A DNA stretch of 64,000 nt from Rhynchopus sp. YZ270_cl-10 (Eukaryota; Euglenozoa; Diplonemea; Diplonemida; Diplonemidae): assembly GCA_964035575.1 (NCBI GenBank), contig OZ037889.1, forward strand, positions 310,001 to 374,000, given 5' to 3'. Both the position numbers and the translations under genes were made by a program. Positions within the stretch are counted from its first letter, which is position 1. Every line of letters starts with the position of its first letter. The notes beneath the pieces were generated by a model. It was not told the origin of the DNA, searched no databases, and worked only from the letters and a program-made list of their open reading frames with translations. Of the stretch, positions 11,601-22,237 are shown piece after piece.

Positions 11601-13338
11601 CCCCTTCCATATGTTGATCTGCGAGACGTTGCAGGCCGGACCGCATGACTTCCTCATGGCGAGCGCGGTCTGCATTGAGCTTGGTTTCCTCCTGTTGGGT
11701 GCGTGACTCCCATTCTTGCAGATGTTTTCTGCGTGCCTCGAGCTGCTCCTGGAGGGAGGTCAGCTCTGCCGATGCCTGCATGATGGATGCCTCCTTTTCG
11801 TTCAGCTGTCCGGCTAGGATTTCTAGCGCGGTGTCACGCTCTTCTATCTTATGCGCTGTCTCCTCGATGGCGGTCCGCTTGGCCCGCACCCTTTCCTCCC
11901 CGGCGACGATGCTCTCTTCTCGCTCATCAAGTTGACGCGAAAGGTTAGAAAGTTGAACAGTCTTTTCCTTCATGACTGCGAGAGAAGATTCGTAGTCAAT
12001 CTTCTGCTGCGCAAACTCATTTTGCCGTGCAGTCACAGAGGCCTGATCTAATTCCAATTTTTCTGCATGAATTGTAAGAGATTCTTCGCGTGCTGATAAC
12101 GCAGCTTCCGTTTCAGCGCGGTGTTTGGTAAATGCAGCTTCAGCAGCTTCAGAAGCAGCGACACGGAGTTGCAAATTTTTTTCGGTTGTTTGAAGCGTGG
12201 CGAGATCTGCCTGCAAAGTTTTCCGTTCCCCTTCTAATTGACTCCGTAAATCCGCCTGTTGCTTTTGAATAAGAAGCGCAACACTGTCTCTCGCCTCCCG
12301 CCGGAATTCTTCTTGATGTAGAATCGTCTCCGCTTCTTTCTCTGCTTCAATACGAAGTAATGTTGCCATTTCTGCGCTATGCCTCGCCTCACACTCCTCT
12401 TGTATCTGAGACCGCGCCGATGAAATCCGTTTCTCACATTCCGCTTCGATTGCCTGTTTATACTCAAAGGTAACGTCCTGCTGTTTTTTCATCTTTTGCA
12501 GCATTTCGTCCATCTCACTGCGTTGTACCTGAGATGAGGCAGCTTCTCGCGATTCCACCAAACTAAGCTGCCTTCTTAACTCTGTGGTATCCTCTGCGAG
12601 ATTCGTGATTACATCGTCCCTTTGTTTGACCGCATCCTCCCATTGGGCCCAGGAGGACTCTGCTGAGGGAAGAGGTTTTGATGGAACATCTTGTGGAGGG
12701 GCTTGGAATGAAAGCTGTCCACTGGGGGGAGCAGAACCTTGTGAGGATGCAGGGAGGCGGGGGTATGAGTCGCGACGGGAGTTGCGTCGGTTGTGTGCAT
12801 GCGAATGGCCGCATGGTGTATCAGGACCACAACGGCTGCACCCCAACTGCAGTGTCACCGGGTCTTCATCAAAATAGGTTCGTGTAGTAGTGGTAGTAGC
12901 CTTCCCCGCAAACTCCAATACGCCCCCCAAATTGCCCTGGGTCAACCCTACCAGGTCGTTTTCCATATCATTGAGAACGGAATGGAGCGATGCCGCTGGT
13001 GTGTTATTTGCCCCTCTCACACCACTCATAGTAGTGCTCGCTGAGGCGCCTCGGTGCATATACGGTGAAGGCTGCTGATATGATGGATTCGCAGGTTGCG
13101 CTGAATCTACCCATTCCTGCACCTGATGATGCCCCGGCTGTGCCAAGGGTGGTGTATGGCTAAGAGGAACCGGAGGAGCGGAGTGAGGGTGCATCAAAGT
13201 GCGTGCCTGCGTCCCAGGTATGCCCCCTCCATGTGCAAAACCATCCCCACCCTCAGGGGTTGGAGGGCACGTAGAGGAGACAGCGGAGAAGTGGTCGTGG
13301 CTGTGCTGCCTTGCCCACCGTGAGTGGGCGTTGCTCAT
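8675..13338 (-). CDS. Large coiled-coil protein with a central Cys-pair zinc motif, three exons
   Basis: Exons are 13338-11564, 11427-9058 and 9005-8675, with introns of 136 and 52 nt. The total of 4,476 nt gives 1,491 residues in one frame. The acceptor of the last intron was chosen at TTTGACAG because only it keeps frame. Residues 1-220 are disordered. Long Glu/Gln/Lys/Ala-rich coiled coils follow on both sides of the first intron. Near residues 886-930 there is a probable zinc site (CRIC...CGNKQC...CAPC), then a Ser-rich linker and a further coiled coil. The last exon is basic, with repeated aromatic/Arg patterns (SFWRMHTFHLMRSR...) like those of centrosomal or cytoskeletal proteins. A cytoskeletal or basal-body role is inference. 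No family is named with confidence. The start is the first ATG, and the DNA around it is duplicated at 16.93 kb. Confidence 0.85.
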
Positions 13339-15176
13339 TGGTAATTATTGGGGGAGAGAGAGTGGAGAGAAAGAGCAGAGGATTATGCAAAGGTAGGGAG
13401 GGAGGAGGTGGAAGGTGATGGTGTGGTGGTGGTGGTACAACCTAGACAGCCATTTTAAAAAAGGTGGTGGGGAAGGGGGGTAGGGGGTGGGGGTTATGTT
13501 GTTGTGTATTGCTTCTGGAGTTGTGGTGGGGTGCTGAGGTGGTGAGAAATTAGTATGATTGGTCCGAATTCGTGGAGTAGCTTTTTTTTTGCTTATTGTT
13601 CTGAAAAGTAATGAAGGAAAAAAAAAGCTATGTGCTGTAGAAAAATAAGACCTCTCACGCATGGTTGAAAAAAGATGCATTTTCCGAAAAGGCAAACACT
13701 CTGTGTGGCAATACAACAACAACAAAAGGGGTGTGTGGAAGCAGCGCGAACCATCTCTACGGACGTAGGCACCAAAACAAAAGATGGTCTCTTCTTCAGG
13801 GATTGTCGAAGCCATCTTTTGGTATAAAAAACAATCGGGAAGGGAAAAGGGGGGTCGAAAAAGAAGTGTTGGTGAACGCTCGACCAACTAAATAGCAAGA
13901 AAGTGACGTTACATAAAACGCGCGATGAAGGGGAAAAATAACTTGAAAAAAATGCGAATATCTTCTAAAGAACTCACAAAAACAGAACATTCACCGGGAG
14001 AGAAGTGCAACACTAGGTCACTCATAGAGTGTAGAGGACAATTTCAATCCGGAATAAGGGCGTAAATTGTGAAATTCTCATCAGATAAGCATTTCAAGAA
14101 GCCTTTAAAGCTGTGAGAAATGGTTGTTTTCCCATCACCCACGAAGCTTAGAAAGAGAAAAAGCGCGACATTGTTTGTTTTTTTTTCTTATCGCACACCC
14201 CAGTTGATGATACAAATCAACGGATGCAAGCACAATAGAAAGAAAGGTTTTGAACATACGAACATATTTTTGAGATATATTTCGTCTGCTCAAAAAGATA
14301 AAATAGAGAAGCTTTAGTGCAAGCACAATGTGAATGAAGGAAGTGAGGGAAACACATCCTTCAATAACATAAAGGTGCGAAGGAAAAAAAGGTTGGACAA
14401 AAGAAGGAAAGCTAGAAAATATAGAAATGCAAATGTTTGTGTAAAATAGACGCATACAAGAGCATTTCATGAATAGATAACAAATAAGAGAAGCAGAAAT
14501 CACTGCAACTTGAAACCAGATGCTAATATCATAACAGCAAAGAAAGACCGCCCGAGGTGAGGGTGGGTGGGACATCTCTGTGTTGAATGATGGAACTGGA
14601 CAGGGGAAAAAAGCAGTGCAAGTTGATCTGTGCAAAACGCTTCTCAACGAAGCACAGACAACAAAAATATATAAAGAGCAAGGGAAGAGGGAAGACAATA
14701 TGAGTGCCGAAGCCTCTCATTGCTTTGGTCATATTATTCAAAAAGGGTGCTGAAAGCGTATCAACACCCCCTCCTTTCCTTGCCAATGGGATAATATGCT
14801 GAGAACGCTTCGAAAAATCACTGCATCTGCTGAAAAGGAAGAAAAAGGAAAACCTACAACAGCAGAATTGTGAGTCTATCCGAATGTGCGTTCTCTGCAG
14901 AAAACGAAAAGTGTGAAAGATGAACTCAAGCCAGCGCTGAATCACCTCTTAAAAAAATAGGATAGAGGAAGTGGATAGCGTCTTAGTTGATGCAACCAAA
15001 GAACGTCTCTTGAGAGAGGGGGAAGAACTTCTTCTGTCGTATCTGAAAAACTGATTTTGTGAAGCAAAAAAAAAATCCCTAAAAAAATGGGAACCGATGA
15101 AATGAGAGAAAAAAAAGCACTCTTTTTGAAGATCATTTTTCCCCCCTTGGTTTCGTTCTTTTCAAGTCTGACCTCT
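13339..15176. other. Intergenic part of duplication unit 1
   Basis: AT-rich, with open frames on the minus strand that persist in the second copy only because the duplication is recent. One short stretch on the minus strand, near 14045-14150 and 17465-17590, reads SFVGDGKTTISHSF and ends in a stop in both copies. It resembles a P-loop but is too short to call a gene. A family B hairpin copy lies at 14629-14656. Confidence 0.5.
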
Positions 15177-16649
15177 CTAATTGCAGGTGTGCGTCAGTGC
15201 GAAACCGTTCCAGTTGGTGGCTTTGTCTGTCTGCATGACGATGTGGACATCGCCATATGCAAGGTCTGGGACAGGCAGCTTCGTGCCTGAGTAGGCCACG
15301 CCGTTGATGTACAGGAAGTCGATGTCTGCCTCGAGCTCGAATTTTGTGAAGTACAGCTTCGCCTGGCCGGCACAGCGGATGACCCAGCAGATGTCCATGT
15401 TGGCAGGGTAGGGACCCGAATGCGGGTACGCAAGCGCACCACCATCAGCACACGTCGACGCAACAGAGTGGCATGACCCCTCAACAGGTGTCGCCGTTGC
15501 CGGTGCAGGAGAAGACGGTGCCTCGCATTTGTAGGTGAACGAAAACCCCTCCCACGCAACGCTGCTGTCCGACTCAAAGTGGAACGTCACCACAGGGTCT
15601 GTGAACGGCCCCACCACAGGGAGGGTGCGCCCATCGTACTCCGTCCCCTGCACAGTCAGCGAGTCGTAGTTGGACTCCACATCGAAGCGTGTGAACTCAA
15701 TCGTCAGCACGGAGCTGCAGTGCAGCTCCCAGCAGAGGTCTTCCTTGTGGCCGTACGCGTTCCCGCTCTGGGGGTGCGAGAAGGTGCCCTGGTAGTTGGT
15801 GCCGCCGCAGATCGTTGAGCATGCTCCGGGCGAGGCTGTGGGGTTCGCAGGGGGCGTGGGTGTGTTGGGAAGCGGAGTTGGCACTGCAGTGGGGGCGTTT
15901 GTTGCTGGGGGGTTGGTTGGCACAGCTGTGGGGATGTTCGTTGCTGGAGGGTCCGTCGGGGGTGCAGGTGTGTTGGGGAACGGAGTTGGCACTGCTGTTG
16001 GGGCGTTTGTTGCTGGCGGGTTCGTCGGCACTGCTGTGGGGATGTTTGTTGCTGGAGGGTTGGTCCGAGGTGCCTTCGTGCTGGGGATCGGAGTTGGCAC
16101 TGCAGTGGGTGCGTTTGTTGCTGGAGGGTTCGTCGCTGGAGGGTTGGTCGGAGGTGCGTTCGTGGGCGTGGCTGTGGGTGTGGCTGTAGGCACGGCTGTG
16201 GGCGGGGCTGGCGTGTCGGGGAACGGTGTCGGCGGTGCAACACCGCCGCCGTTGTTCCCACAGCCACCTCCTGGGAAACGTGTCTCGCCGGTCATCACCC
16301 CGAAGACGTGAGGTCCACCTGAGGACTGCCAGTTGCAGTGACACTTTGTGCCAAGCGCAAACGAAAAGGGACCCTCATTCTCAGCGTCGTTGCAGATCTG
16401 CCTCAGGACAGGCGGGTCGCCAAGATCGGACGTGGGTGTGTAGATGCCCCAGAAGGTGTGGATCCCTGCGGAGTGCAGGTCCAGGATGTACCCGTTCGCG
16501 TTCTTCCTTGTGTTCATCGGGTAGTACCCGTTCCCTGCATGGTAGTAACCCATGTTGACGTAGATGCCGTCGTATTCGTTGTACCACTCTGCATCGACCG
16601 TGGCGCACAGTGCTGTGCACAGGAGGGCAGCTTTCATGGTGTGGCTCAT
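15177..16649 (-). CDS. Secreted protein with N-terminal Cys domain, Thr/Pro stalk and two CUB-like domains (copy 1)
   Basis: 490 residues. The start is ATG at 16649 (MSHTMKAALL); the ATG at 16637 would also give a signal peptide, cut near ...CATVDA. Residues about 20-135 form a domain with WYNEYDGIYVNMGYYHAGNG and conserved GPFSFALGTKCHC and FGVMTGE motifs. The same domain occurs in the 22.2 kb protein. Next comes a long linker of NPPATNAPTAVPT-type repeats, probably O-glycosylated. Two CUB-like modules of about 105 residues end the protein, each with Cys pairs, an LxFTxFxxExxxD pattern and WxGFxxTxxC endings. No membrane anchor is visible, so it is likely secreted. A role as adhesin or carbohydrate binder is inferred. 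Nearly identical to the gene at 18723-20210. Confidence 0.85.
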   Translation of the reverse strand: MSHTMKAALLCTALCATVDAEWYNEYDGIYVNMGYYHAGNGYYPMNTRKNANGYILDLHSAGIHTFWGIYTPTSDLGDPPVLRQICNDAENEGPFSFALGTKCHCNWQSSGGPHVFGVMTGETRFPGGGCGNNGGGVAPPTPFPDTPAPPTAVPTATPTATPTNAPPTNPPATNPPATNAPTAVPTPIPSTKAPRTNPPATNIPTAVPTNPPATNAPTAVPTPFPNTPAPPTDPPATNIPTAVPTNPPATNAPTAVPTPLPNTPTPPANPTASPGACSTICGGTNYQGTFSHPQSGNAYGHKEDLCWELHCSSVLTIEFTRFDVESNYDSLTVQGTEYDGRTLPVVGPFTDPVVTFHFESDSSVAWEGFSFTYKCEAPSSPAPATATPVEGSCHSVASTCADGGALAYPHSGPYPANMDICWVIRCAGQAKLYFTKFELEADIDFLYINGVAYSGTKLPVPDLAYGDVHIVMQTDKATNWNGFALTHTCN

Positions 16650-16716
16650 AGTGTTATCTGAAGGGGTGTGAAGGAGGAGATGGGACGGCAGGGCCTCAGG
16701 CAGAGTGGTCAAGTGA

Positions 16717-18722
16717 AAGAACACTTGAGAGACTTTGTGTTCGTAACGCCAAACTCTTTAACCTTTTGTTTGATTGAGCTTACCGAATCGCCCAACTGCG
16801 ATGGAAAAAATCGTGTGCGTTTTAATCTCGTCTCTGGACTAATTTCAGACCAAATCCCAGATCTGAACCGCTACGATAATTAAACCAAACCATCCAGGCG
16901 CTGTGCTCTGATAAGGCAAGAGTTCTCGTTGCTCATCGGAAATTATTGGGGGAGAAAGAGAAAAAGTGAAAGTGGAGGATTATGCAAAGGTGGGAGGTGG
17001 AACTTCTGTTGTTTATGTTGCAAAAAGCAATAAAAGAGGAAATAAAGCTATGTGCTGTAGAAGAAATAAGACCTCTCGCGCGTGGTCTTTGAAGATGCAT
17101 TTTCCGAAAAGGCAAACACTCTGTGTGGCAATACAACAACAACAAAAGGGGTGTGTGGAAGCAGCGCGAACCATCTCTACGGACGTAGGCACCAAAACAA
17201 AAGATGGTCTCTTCTTCAGGGATTGTCGAAGCCATCTTTTGGTATAAAAAACAATCGGGAAGGGAAAAGGGGGGTCGAAAAAGAAGTGTTGGTGAACGCT
17301 CGACCAACTAAATAGCAAGAAAGTGACGTTACATAAAACGCGCCTTGAAGGGTGAAAAAATCACTTGAATACTTCTAAAGAACTCACAAAAACAGAACAT
17401 TCACCGGGAGAGAAGTGCAACACTAGGTCACTCATAGAATATTATGAGTAGTCCAGAGGACAATTTCAATCTGGAATAAGGTCGTAAATTGTGAAGTTCT
17501 CATCAGATAAGCATGTCAAGAAGCCTTTAAAGCTGTGAGAAATGGTTGTTTTCCCATCACCCACGAAGCTTAGAAAGAGAAAAAGCGCGACATTGTTTGT
17601 TTTTTTTCTTATCGCACACCCCAGTTGATGATACAAATCAACGGATGCAAGCACAATAGAAAGAAAGGTTTTGAACATACGAACATATTTTTGAGATATA
17701 TTTCGTCTGCTCAAAAAGATAAAATAGAGAAGCTTTAGTGCAAGCACAATGTGAATGAAGGAAGTGAGGGAAACACATCCTTCAATAACATAAAGGTGCG
17801 AAGGAAAAAAAGGTTGGACAAAAGAAGGAAAGCTAGAAAATATAGAAATGCAAATGTTTATGTAAAATAGACGCATACAAGAGCACTTCATGAATAGATA
17901 ACAAATAAGAGAAGCAAAAGTCACTGCAACTTGAAACCAGATGCTAATATCATAACAGCAAAGAAAGACCGCCCGAGGTGAGGGTGGGTGGGACATCTCT
18001 GTGTTGAATGATGGAACTGGACAGGGAAAATCAGTGCAAGTTGATCTGTGCAAAACGCCTCTGGAGATGCAGGCACTGACGTTCCGTGGGTTATTAAACC
18101 CTCAGAATGTTGCACTAAGATTTGCTTGCAGGAGGACACAATAAAACAAAAAGATTTCACGAAAGGAAGTTGATCTGTGCAAAACGCTTCTCAACGAAAC
18201 ACAGACAACAAAAATATATAAAGAGCAAGGGAAGAGGGAAGACAATATGAGTGCCGAAGCCTCTCATTGCTTTGGTCATATTATTCAAAAAGGGTGCTGA
18301 AAGCGTATCAACACCCCCTCCTTTCCTTGCCAATGGGATAATATGCTGAGAACGCTTCGAAAAATCACTGCATCTGCTGAAAAGGAAGAAAAAGAAAAAC
18401 CTACAACAGCAGAATTGTGAGTCTATCCGAATGTGCGTTCTCTGCAGAAAACGAAAAGTGTGAAAGATGAACTCAAGCCAGCGCTGAATCACCTCTTAAA
18501 AAAATAGGATAGAGGAAGTGGATAGCGTCTTAGTTGATGCAACCAAAGAACGTCTCTTGAGAGAGGGGGAAGAACTTCTTCTGTCGTATCTGAAAAACTG
18601 ATTTTGTGAAGCAAAAAAAATTCCCCAAAAAAATGGGAACCGATGAAATGAGAGAAAAAAAAGCACTCTGTTTGAAGATCATTTTTCCCCCCTTGGTTTC
18701 GTTCTTTTCAAGTCTGACCTCT
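16717..18722. other. Spacer and intergenic part of duplication unit 2
   Basis: 16717-16928 is unique sequence between the duplication units. From 16929 onward it repeats the unit 1 intergenic DNA. No separate gene is supported. It differs from unit 1 mainly by a 129-nt extra block near 18.1 kb. Confidence 0.55.
18038..18187 (+). repeat. 129-nt insertion in unit 2 carrying family B and C modules
   Basis: Unit 1 has a single AAGTTGATCTGTGCAAAACGC. Unit 2 has that 21-nt block twice (18038-18058 and 18167-18187), with about 108 nt between. The extra sequence carries a family B hairpin (GCCTCTGGAGATGCAGGCA) and a family C-like stretch (TTATTAAACCCTCAG). This is either an insertion with a long target duplication or an unequal exchange between module copies. 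Confidence 0.7.
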
Positions 18723-20210
18723 CTAATTGCAGGTGTGCGTCAGTGCGAAACCGTTCCAGTTGGTGGCTTTGTCTGTCTGCATGACGATGTGGACATCGCC
18801 ATATGCAAGGTCTGGGACAGGCAGCTTCGTGCCTGAGTAGGCCACGCCGTTGATGTACAGGAAGTCGATGTCTGCCTCGAGCTCGAATTTTGTGAAGTAC
18901 AGCTTCGCCTGGCCGGCACAGCGGATGACCCAGCAGATGTCCATGTTGGCAGGGTAGGGGCCCGAATGCGGGTACGCAAGCGCACCACCATCAGCACACG
19001 TCGACGCAACAGAGTGGCATGACCCCTCAACAGGTGTCGCCGTTGCCGGTGCAGGAGAAGACGGTGCCTCGCATTTGTAGGTGAACGAAAACCCCTCCCA
19101 CGCAACACTGCTGTCCGACTCAAAGTGGAACGTCACCACAGGGTCTGTGAACGGCCCCACCACAGGAAGGGTGCGCCCATCGTACTCCGTCCCCTGCACA
19201 GTCAGCGAGTCGTAGTTGGACTCCACATCGAAGCGTGTGAACTCAATCGTCAGCACGGAGCTGCAGTGCAGCTCCCAGCAGAGGTCTTCCTTGTGGCCGT
19301 ACGCGTTCCCGCTCTGGGGGTGCGAGAAGGTGCCCTGGTAGTTGGTGCCGCCGCAGATCGTTGAGCATGCTCCGGGCGAGGCTGTGGGGTTCGCAGGGGG
19401 CGTGGGTGTGTTGGGAAGCGGAGTTGGCACTGCAGTGGGGGCGTTTGTTGCTGGGGGGTTGGTTGGCACAGCTGTGGGGATGTTTGTTGCTGGAGGGTCC
19501 GTCGGGGGTGCAGGTGTGTCGGGGAACGGAGTTGGCACTGCTGTTGGGGCGTTTGTTGCTGGCGGGTTCGTCGGCACTGCTGTGGGGATGTTCGTTGCTG
19601 GAGGGTTGGTCCGAGGTGCCTTCGTGCTGGGGAACGGAGTATCAGGGAACGGAGTTGGCACTGCAGTGGGTGCGTTTGTTGCTGGAGGGTTCGTCGCTGG
19701 AGGGTTGGTCGGAGGTGCGTTCGTGGGCGTGGCTGTGGGTGTGGCTGTAGGCACGGCTGTGGGCGGGGCTGGCGTGTCGGGGGACGGTGTTTGTGGTGCA
19801 ACACCGCCGCCGTTGTTCCCACAGCCACCTCCTGGGAAACGTGTCTCGCCGGTCATCACCCCGAAGACGTGAGGTCCTCCTGAGGACTGCCAGTTGCAGT
19901 GGCACTTTGTGCCAAGCGCAAACGAAAAGGGTCCCTCATTCTCAGCGTCGTTGCAGAACTGTCTGAGGACAGGCGGGTCGCCAAGATCGGACGTGGGTGT
20001 GTAGATGCCCCAGAAGGTGTGGATACCTGCGGAGTGCAGGTCCAGGATGTACCCGTTTGCGTTCTTCCTTGTGTTCATCGGGTAGTACCCGTTCCCTGCA
20101 TGGTAGTAACCCATGTTGACGTAGATGCCATCGTATTCGTTGTACCACTCTGCATTGACCGTGGCGCACAGTGCTGTGCACAGGAGGGCAGCTTTCATGG
20201 TGTGGCTCAT
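18723..20210 (-). CDS. Secreted protein with N-terminal Cys domain, Thr/Pro stalk and two CUB-like domains (copy 2)
   Basis: 495 residues and a near-identical tandem paralogue of the 15.2 kb gene. The start is ATG at 20210 and the signal peptide is the same apart from ...CATVNA. The Thr/Pro linker is five residues longer, with an extra PFPDTPFPSTKAP-type unit, so the stalk is the main place of length change. Only a handful of substitutions occur elsewhere (for example ILRQ-I to ILRQ-F after the first domain). The open frame extends upstream of the ATG but lacks further ATGs in a good context. Upstream of 20277 the promoter side differs completely from copy 1, so the two may be expressed differently. 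Confidence 0.85.
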   Translation of the reverse strand: MSHTMKAALLCTALCATVNAEWYNEYDGIYVNMGYYHAGNGYYPMNTRKNANGYILDLHSAGIHTFWGIYTPTSDLGDPPVLRQFCNDAENEGPFSFALGTKCHCNWQSSGGPHVFGVMTGETRFPGGGCGNNGGGVAPQTPSPDTPAPPTAVPTATPTATPTNAPPTNPPATNPPATNAPTAVPTPFPDTPFPSTKAPRTNPPATNIPTAVPTNPPATNAPTAVPTPFPDTPAPPTDPPATNIPTAVPTNPPATNAPTAVPTPLPNTPTPPANPTASPGACSTICGGTNYQGTFSHPQSGNAYGHKEDLCWELHCSSVLTIEFTRFDVESNYDSLTVQGTEYDGRTLPVVGPFTDPVVTFHFESDSSVAWEGFSFTYKCEAPSSPAPATATPVEGSCHSVASTCADGGALAYPHSGPYPANMDICWVIRCAGQAKLYFTKFELEADIDFLYINGVAYSGTKLPVPDLAYGDVHIVMQTDKATNWNGFALTHTCN

Positions 20211-20277
20211 AGTGTTATCTGAAGGGGTGTGAAGGAGGAGATGGGACGGCAGGGCCTCAGGCAGAGTGGTCAAGTGT

Positions 20278-21603
20278 ATAATGTGGTCAAGAGATGATGA
20301 GTTGTGTTTGGGGGGAAAGCTGTATATTTTTTTTGACGAAAAAAAAAAAAATACAATAACGCACAACCCTGACAACTAACACACGTTTGCAGGGGAACAC
20401 CAGGAGAAAAACAAAACCAAGAAGAAAAAGGAGAAAAAAAAAGAGGCAAAAAAGTGAGTGCTCATTTTTTCACAGGATAAAAAGACCGTGTTCTCGGAGT
20501 CAGTGCCTTTTGCCTTTCAAAAGTGCCTGATAGGCTTTGCCCAGTTGTACTCAACTCAAGAAAGTAGCTTTAATTTGTCGGTTTTTTTACACAACAGTGG
20601 TATCATTTTTCTTTTTTCGCTTGAGATAACATGGGATAAGTAAAACTAAAAAAAACAAAAGAAAAAAAACGGAATTGAATGGTCTCACAATCTAATCCAA
20701 AAAAAATGCGGCAATTTACAAGAACAACATAGGGGGGTGTGCACATAATATTCGAAGCGCGCATTGTTTCTCTGCTCAGGGCGGTCACCATCGTGTATGT
20801 AATGTCACTGCATCAGTACAGATCTCGGTACTGTTTAATTGGACAATGTTCGATGAAACGCGCTTTGCTTTTTTTTTAAAAAGCACCCAGGGACAGAGAG
20901 CAAACTTCGGATGGGAAATAAGGGAAAGTGTGCAAGCATGTCCTTAAATCCGGGAAAAATCAGGATTTTTCTGATTTTTAAATCTCAAAATTTTCTTATA
21001 GAAAAAAAATTTTTCGCGCTGCGCGCGAAAATTTTTCGCGCACAACAGGAGAAGATATTTTTTTGTTGTTGTAGGCCTGCAGTCGGGGTGGTACATTTTT
21101 CTCCCCACCACAGTGCCTTATCCAAGAATCAGATTTGAAGATTTTTGGGGTCAGTTTGTGTTTCCCCCAAGATGTTTTTCAGTTCTGACCAGCGAAGACA
21201 TTGGGAACATAGGGAACTGTATTTTCTTTCCTTTTGCGGAGCAAAAGGAATAACACAAAATGGCGCCGCAGGCAAAAAAAAAATAGGGTACGGTGTAAAA
21301 TACAGGGTCAGTCAACGAACTCTTTTTTGCGGAGCAAAAAAGTAATAAATAATGGCGCCGCAGGCAAAAAAAATTAGGGGACAGCCTGGGATTTCACGGT
21401 GCGGTCAGTAACTCAGTTCCCCAGGGTACTCCCGTGGTTCAACCACTGTTCTACCAGGAAATTATTCTGACCTCCCTAAAAAAGACACTGCCCCATATCC
21501 ATATGAAAATTTTTTCACCGGCAAAAATAAAATTTTCTTATAAAATTTTCTTATAGAAAATCCTGAATCCTAAATCCGATTTAGAGGACAGCATGAAAGT
21601 GTG

Positions 21604-21637
<34 letters not shown>

Positions 21638-22237
21638 ATTGACTTGAAATACAAAGCCTCTGTGACAGTGTACCTAAAAAAGTTGGCAAGATGCATCTAG
21701 GCCGCTGAGGCTGAGTCATCAATAAAAATAAAAAAAGTTTGGTGCTATACCGGGTGGGGTTTCACAGCTTTTCACAACTTTTTACATCCACGTAGTTGTG
21801 CAAAAGTCGTGAATAGGATTGAAATTTTGTGAAAACCCCCCGTATACCACCACAAGTTGTAAGATATGCCTTGCGTGCATTCACATCTTACACCTTTAAT
21901 AACAATAAAAAAAACGCCGACCCAATTGAGCGAGACACATTCGCAGCTGACGGTTGGGGTAAGAGCCATCGTCTCAGAAGACTGTGTACTTCCTGGAACG
22001 TTCGAGGGTAAGAATGAATGGAAGAAACCTTATTAATGGCGCATGTCCCGTATCTTATTTTCAGCATTTATTGGGTGATAGACCTGTGTCGATAACACAG
22101 ATGCGTAAAGCGCTGAGATAGATCCAGGGACGAGCTAGAGCAGGGGTGTGGAAAAAGGTAGTTCTACTAATAATGCGAACAACGCCAATGGGATGCAGGC
22201 ATAACGTTTAAGAGAAAAAAAAATGTGGCAATTGTGA
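20278..22237. other. Intergenic region with repeats
   Basis: No gene is supported. It contains the inverted-repeat element at 20939-21590, a run of about 30 A at 21604-21636, a truncated family A module at 21638, and AT-rich DNA. The hairpin CTGTGTCGATAACACAG is at 22082-22100. Confidence 0.55.
20939..21590. mobile_element. Probable small TIR element with internal tandem repeat
   Basis: The left end TGTCCTTAAATCCGG matches, imperfectly, the complement of the right end (TGTCCTCTAAATCGG). Both are followed inward by TCAGGATTTT and AAAATTTTCTTATAG blocks in opposite orientation. Flanks show a 3-bp GCA repeat. Inside, a block with TTTTGCGGAGCAAAA and TGGCGCCGCAGGC occurs twice (21228-21275 and 21322-21380). 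There is no coding capacity. The family is unclear. Confidence 0.5.

Larger units (their letters stand above)
13330..16716. repeat. Segmental tandem duplication, unit 1
   Basis: About 3.4 kb, nearly identical to 16929-20277 in the same orientation. The left end begins at GTTGCTCAT next to the start codon of the 8.7-13.3 kb gene, and the right end is ...GGCAGAGTGGTCAAGTG. It carries a full CUB-protein gene plus 1.8 kb of intergenic DNA. The first part (13400-13620) has diverged or been deleted in unit 2. Confidence 0.9.
16929..20277. repeat. Segmental tandem duplication, unit 2
   Basis: Second copy of 13330-16716, beginning GTTGCTCATCGGAAATTATTG and ending GGCAGAGTGGTCAAGTG. High identity over about 3.3 kb suggests a recent event. 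Confidence 0.9.

Noticed and set aside
13345-13887. 180-residue minus-strand frame, also present at 16933-17307
   Set aside because: Shared between the sites only because of the recent duplication. Low-complexity Phe/Leu/Cys-rich composition and length differences between copies argue against coding.
14135-18053. Minus-strand frames of 187 and 195 residues with a VGDGKTT P-loop-like string
   Set aside because: AT-rich and hydrophobic. The frame differs between the duplicates through a T-run length change, and the motif stands alone.
21420-21470. tRNA-like A-box and B-box-like sequences on the minus strand
   Set aside because: The two boxes are only about 12 nt apart and no cloverleaf can be folded. 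Not a tRNA gene.
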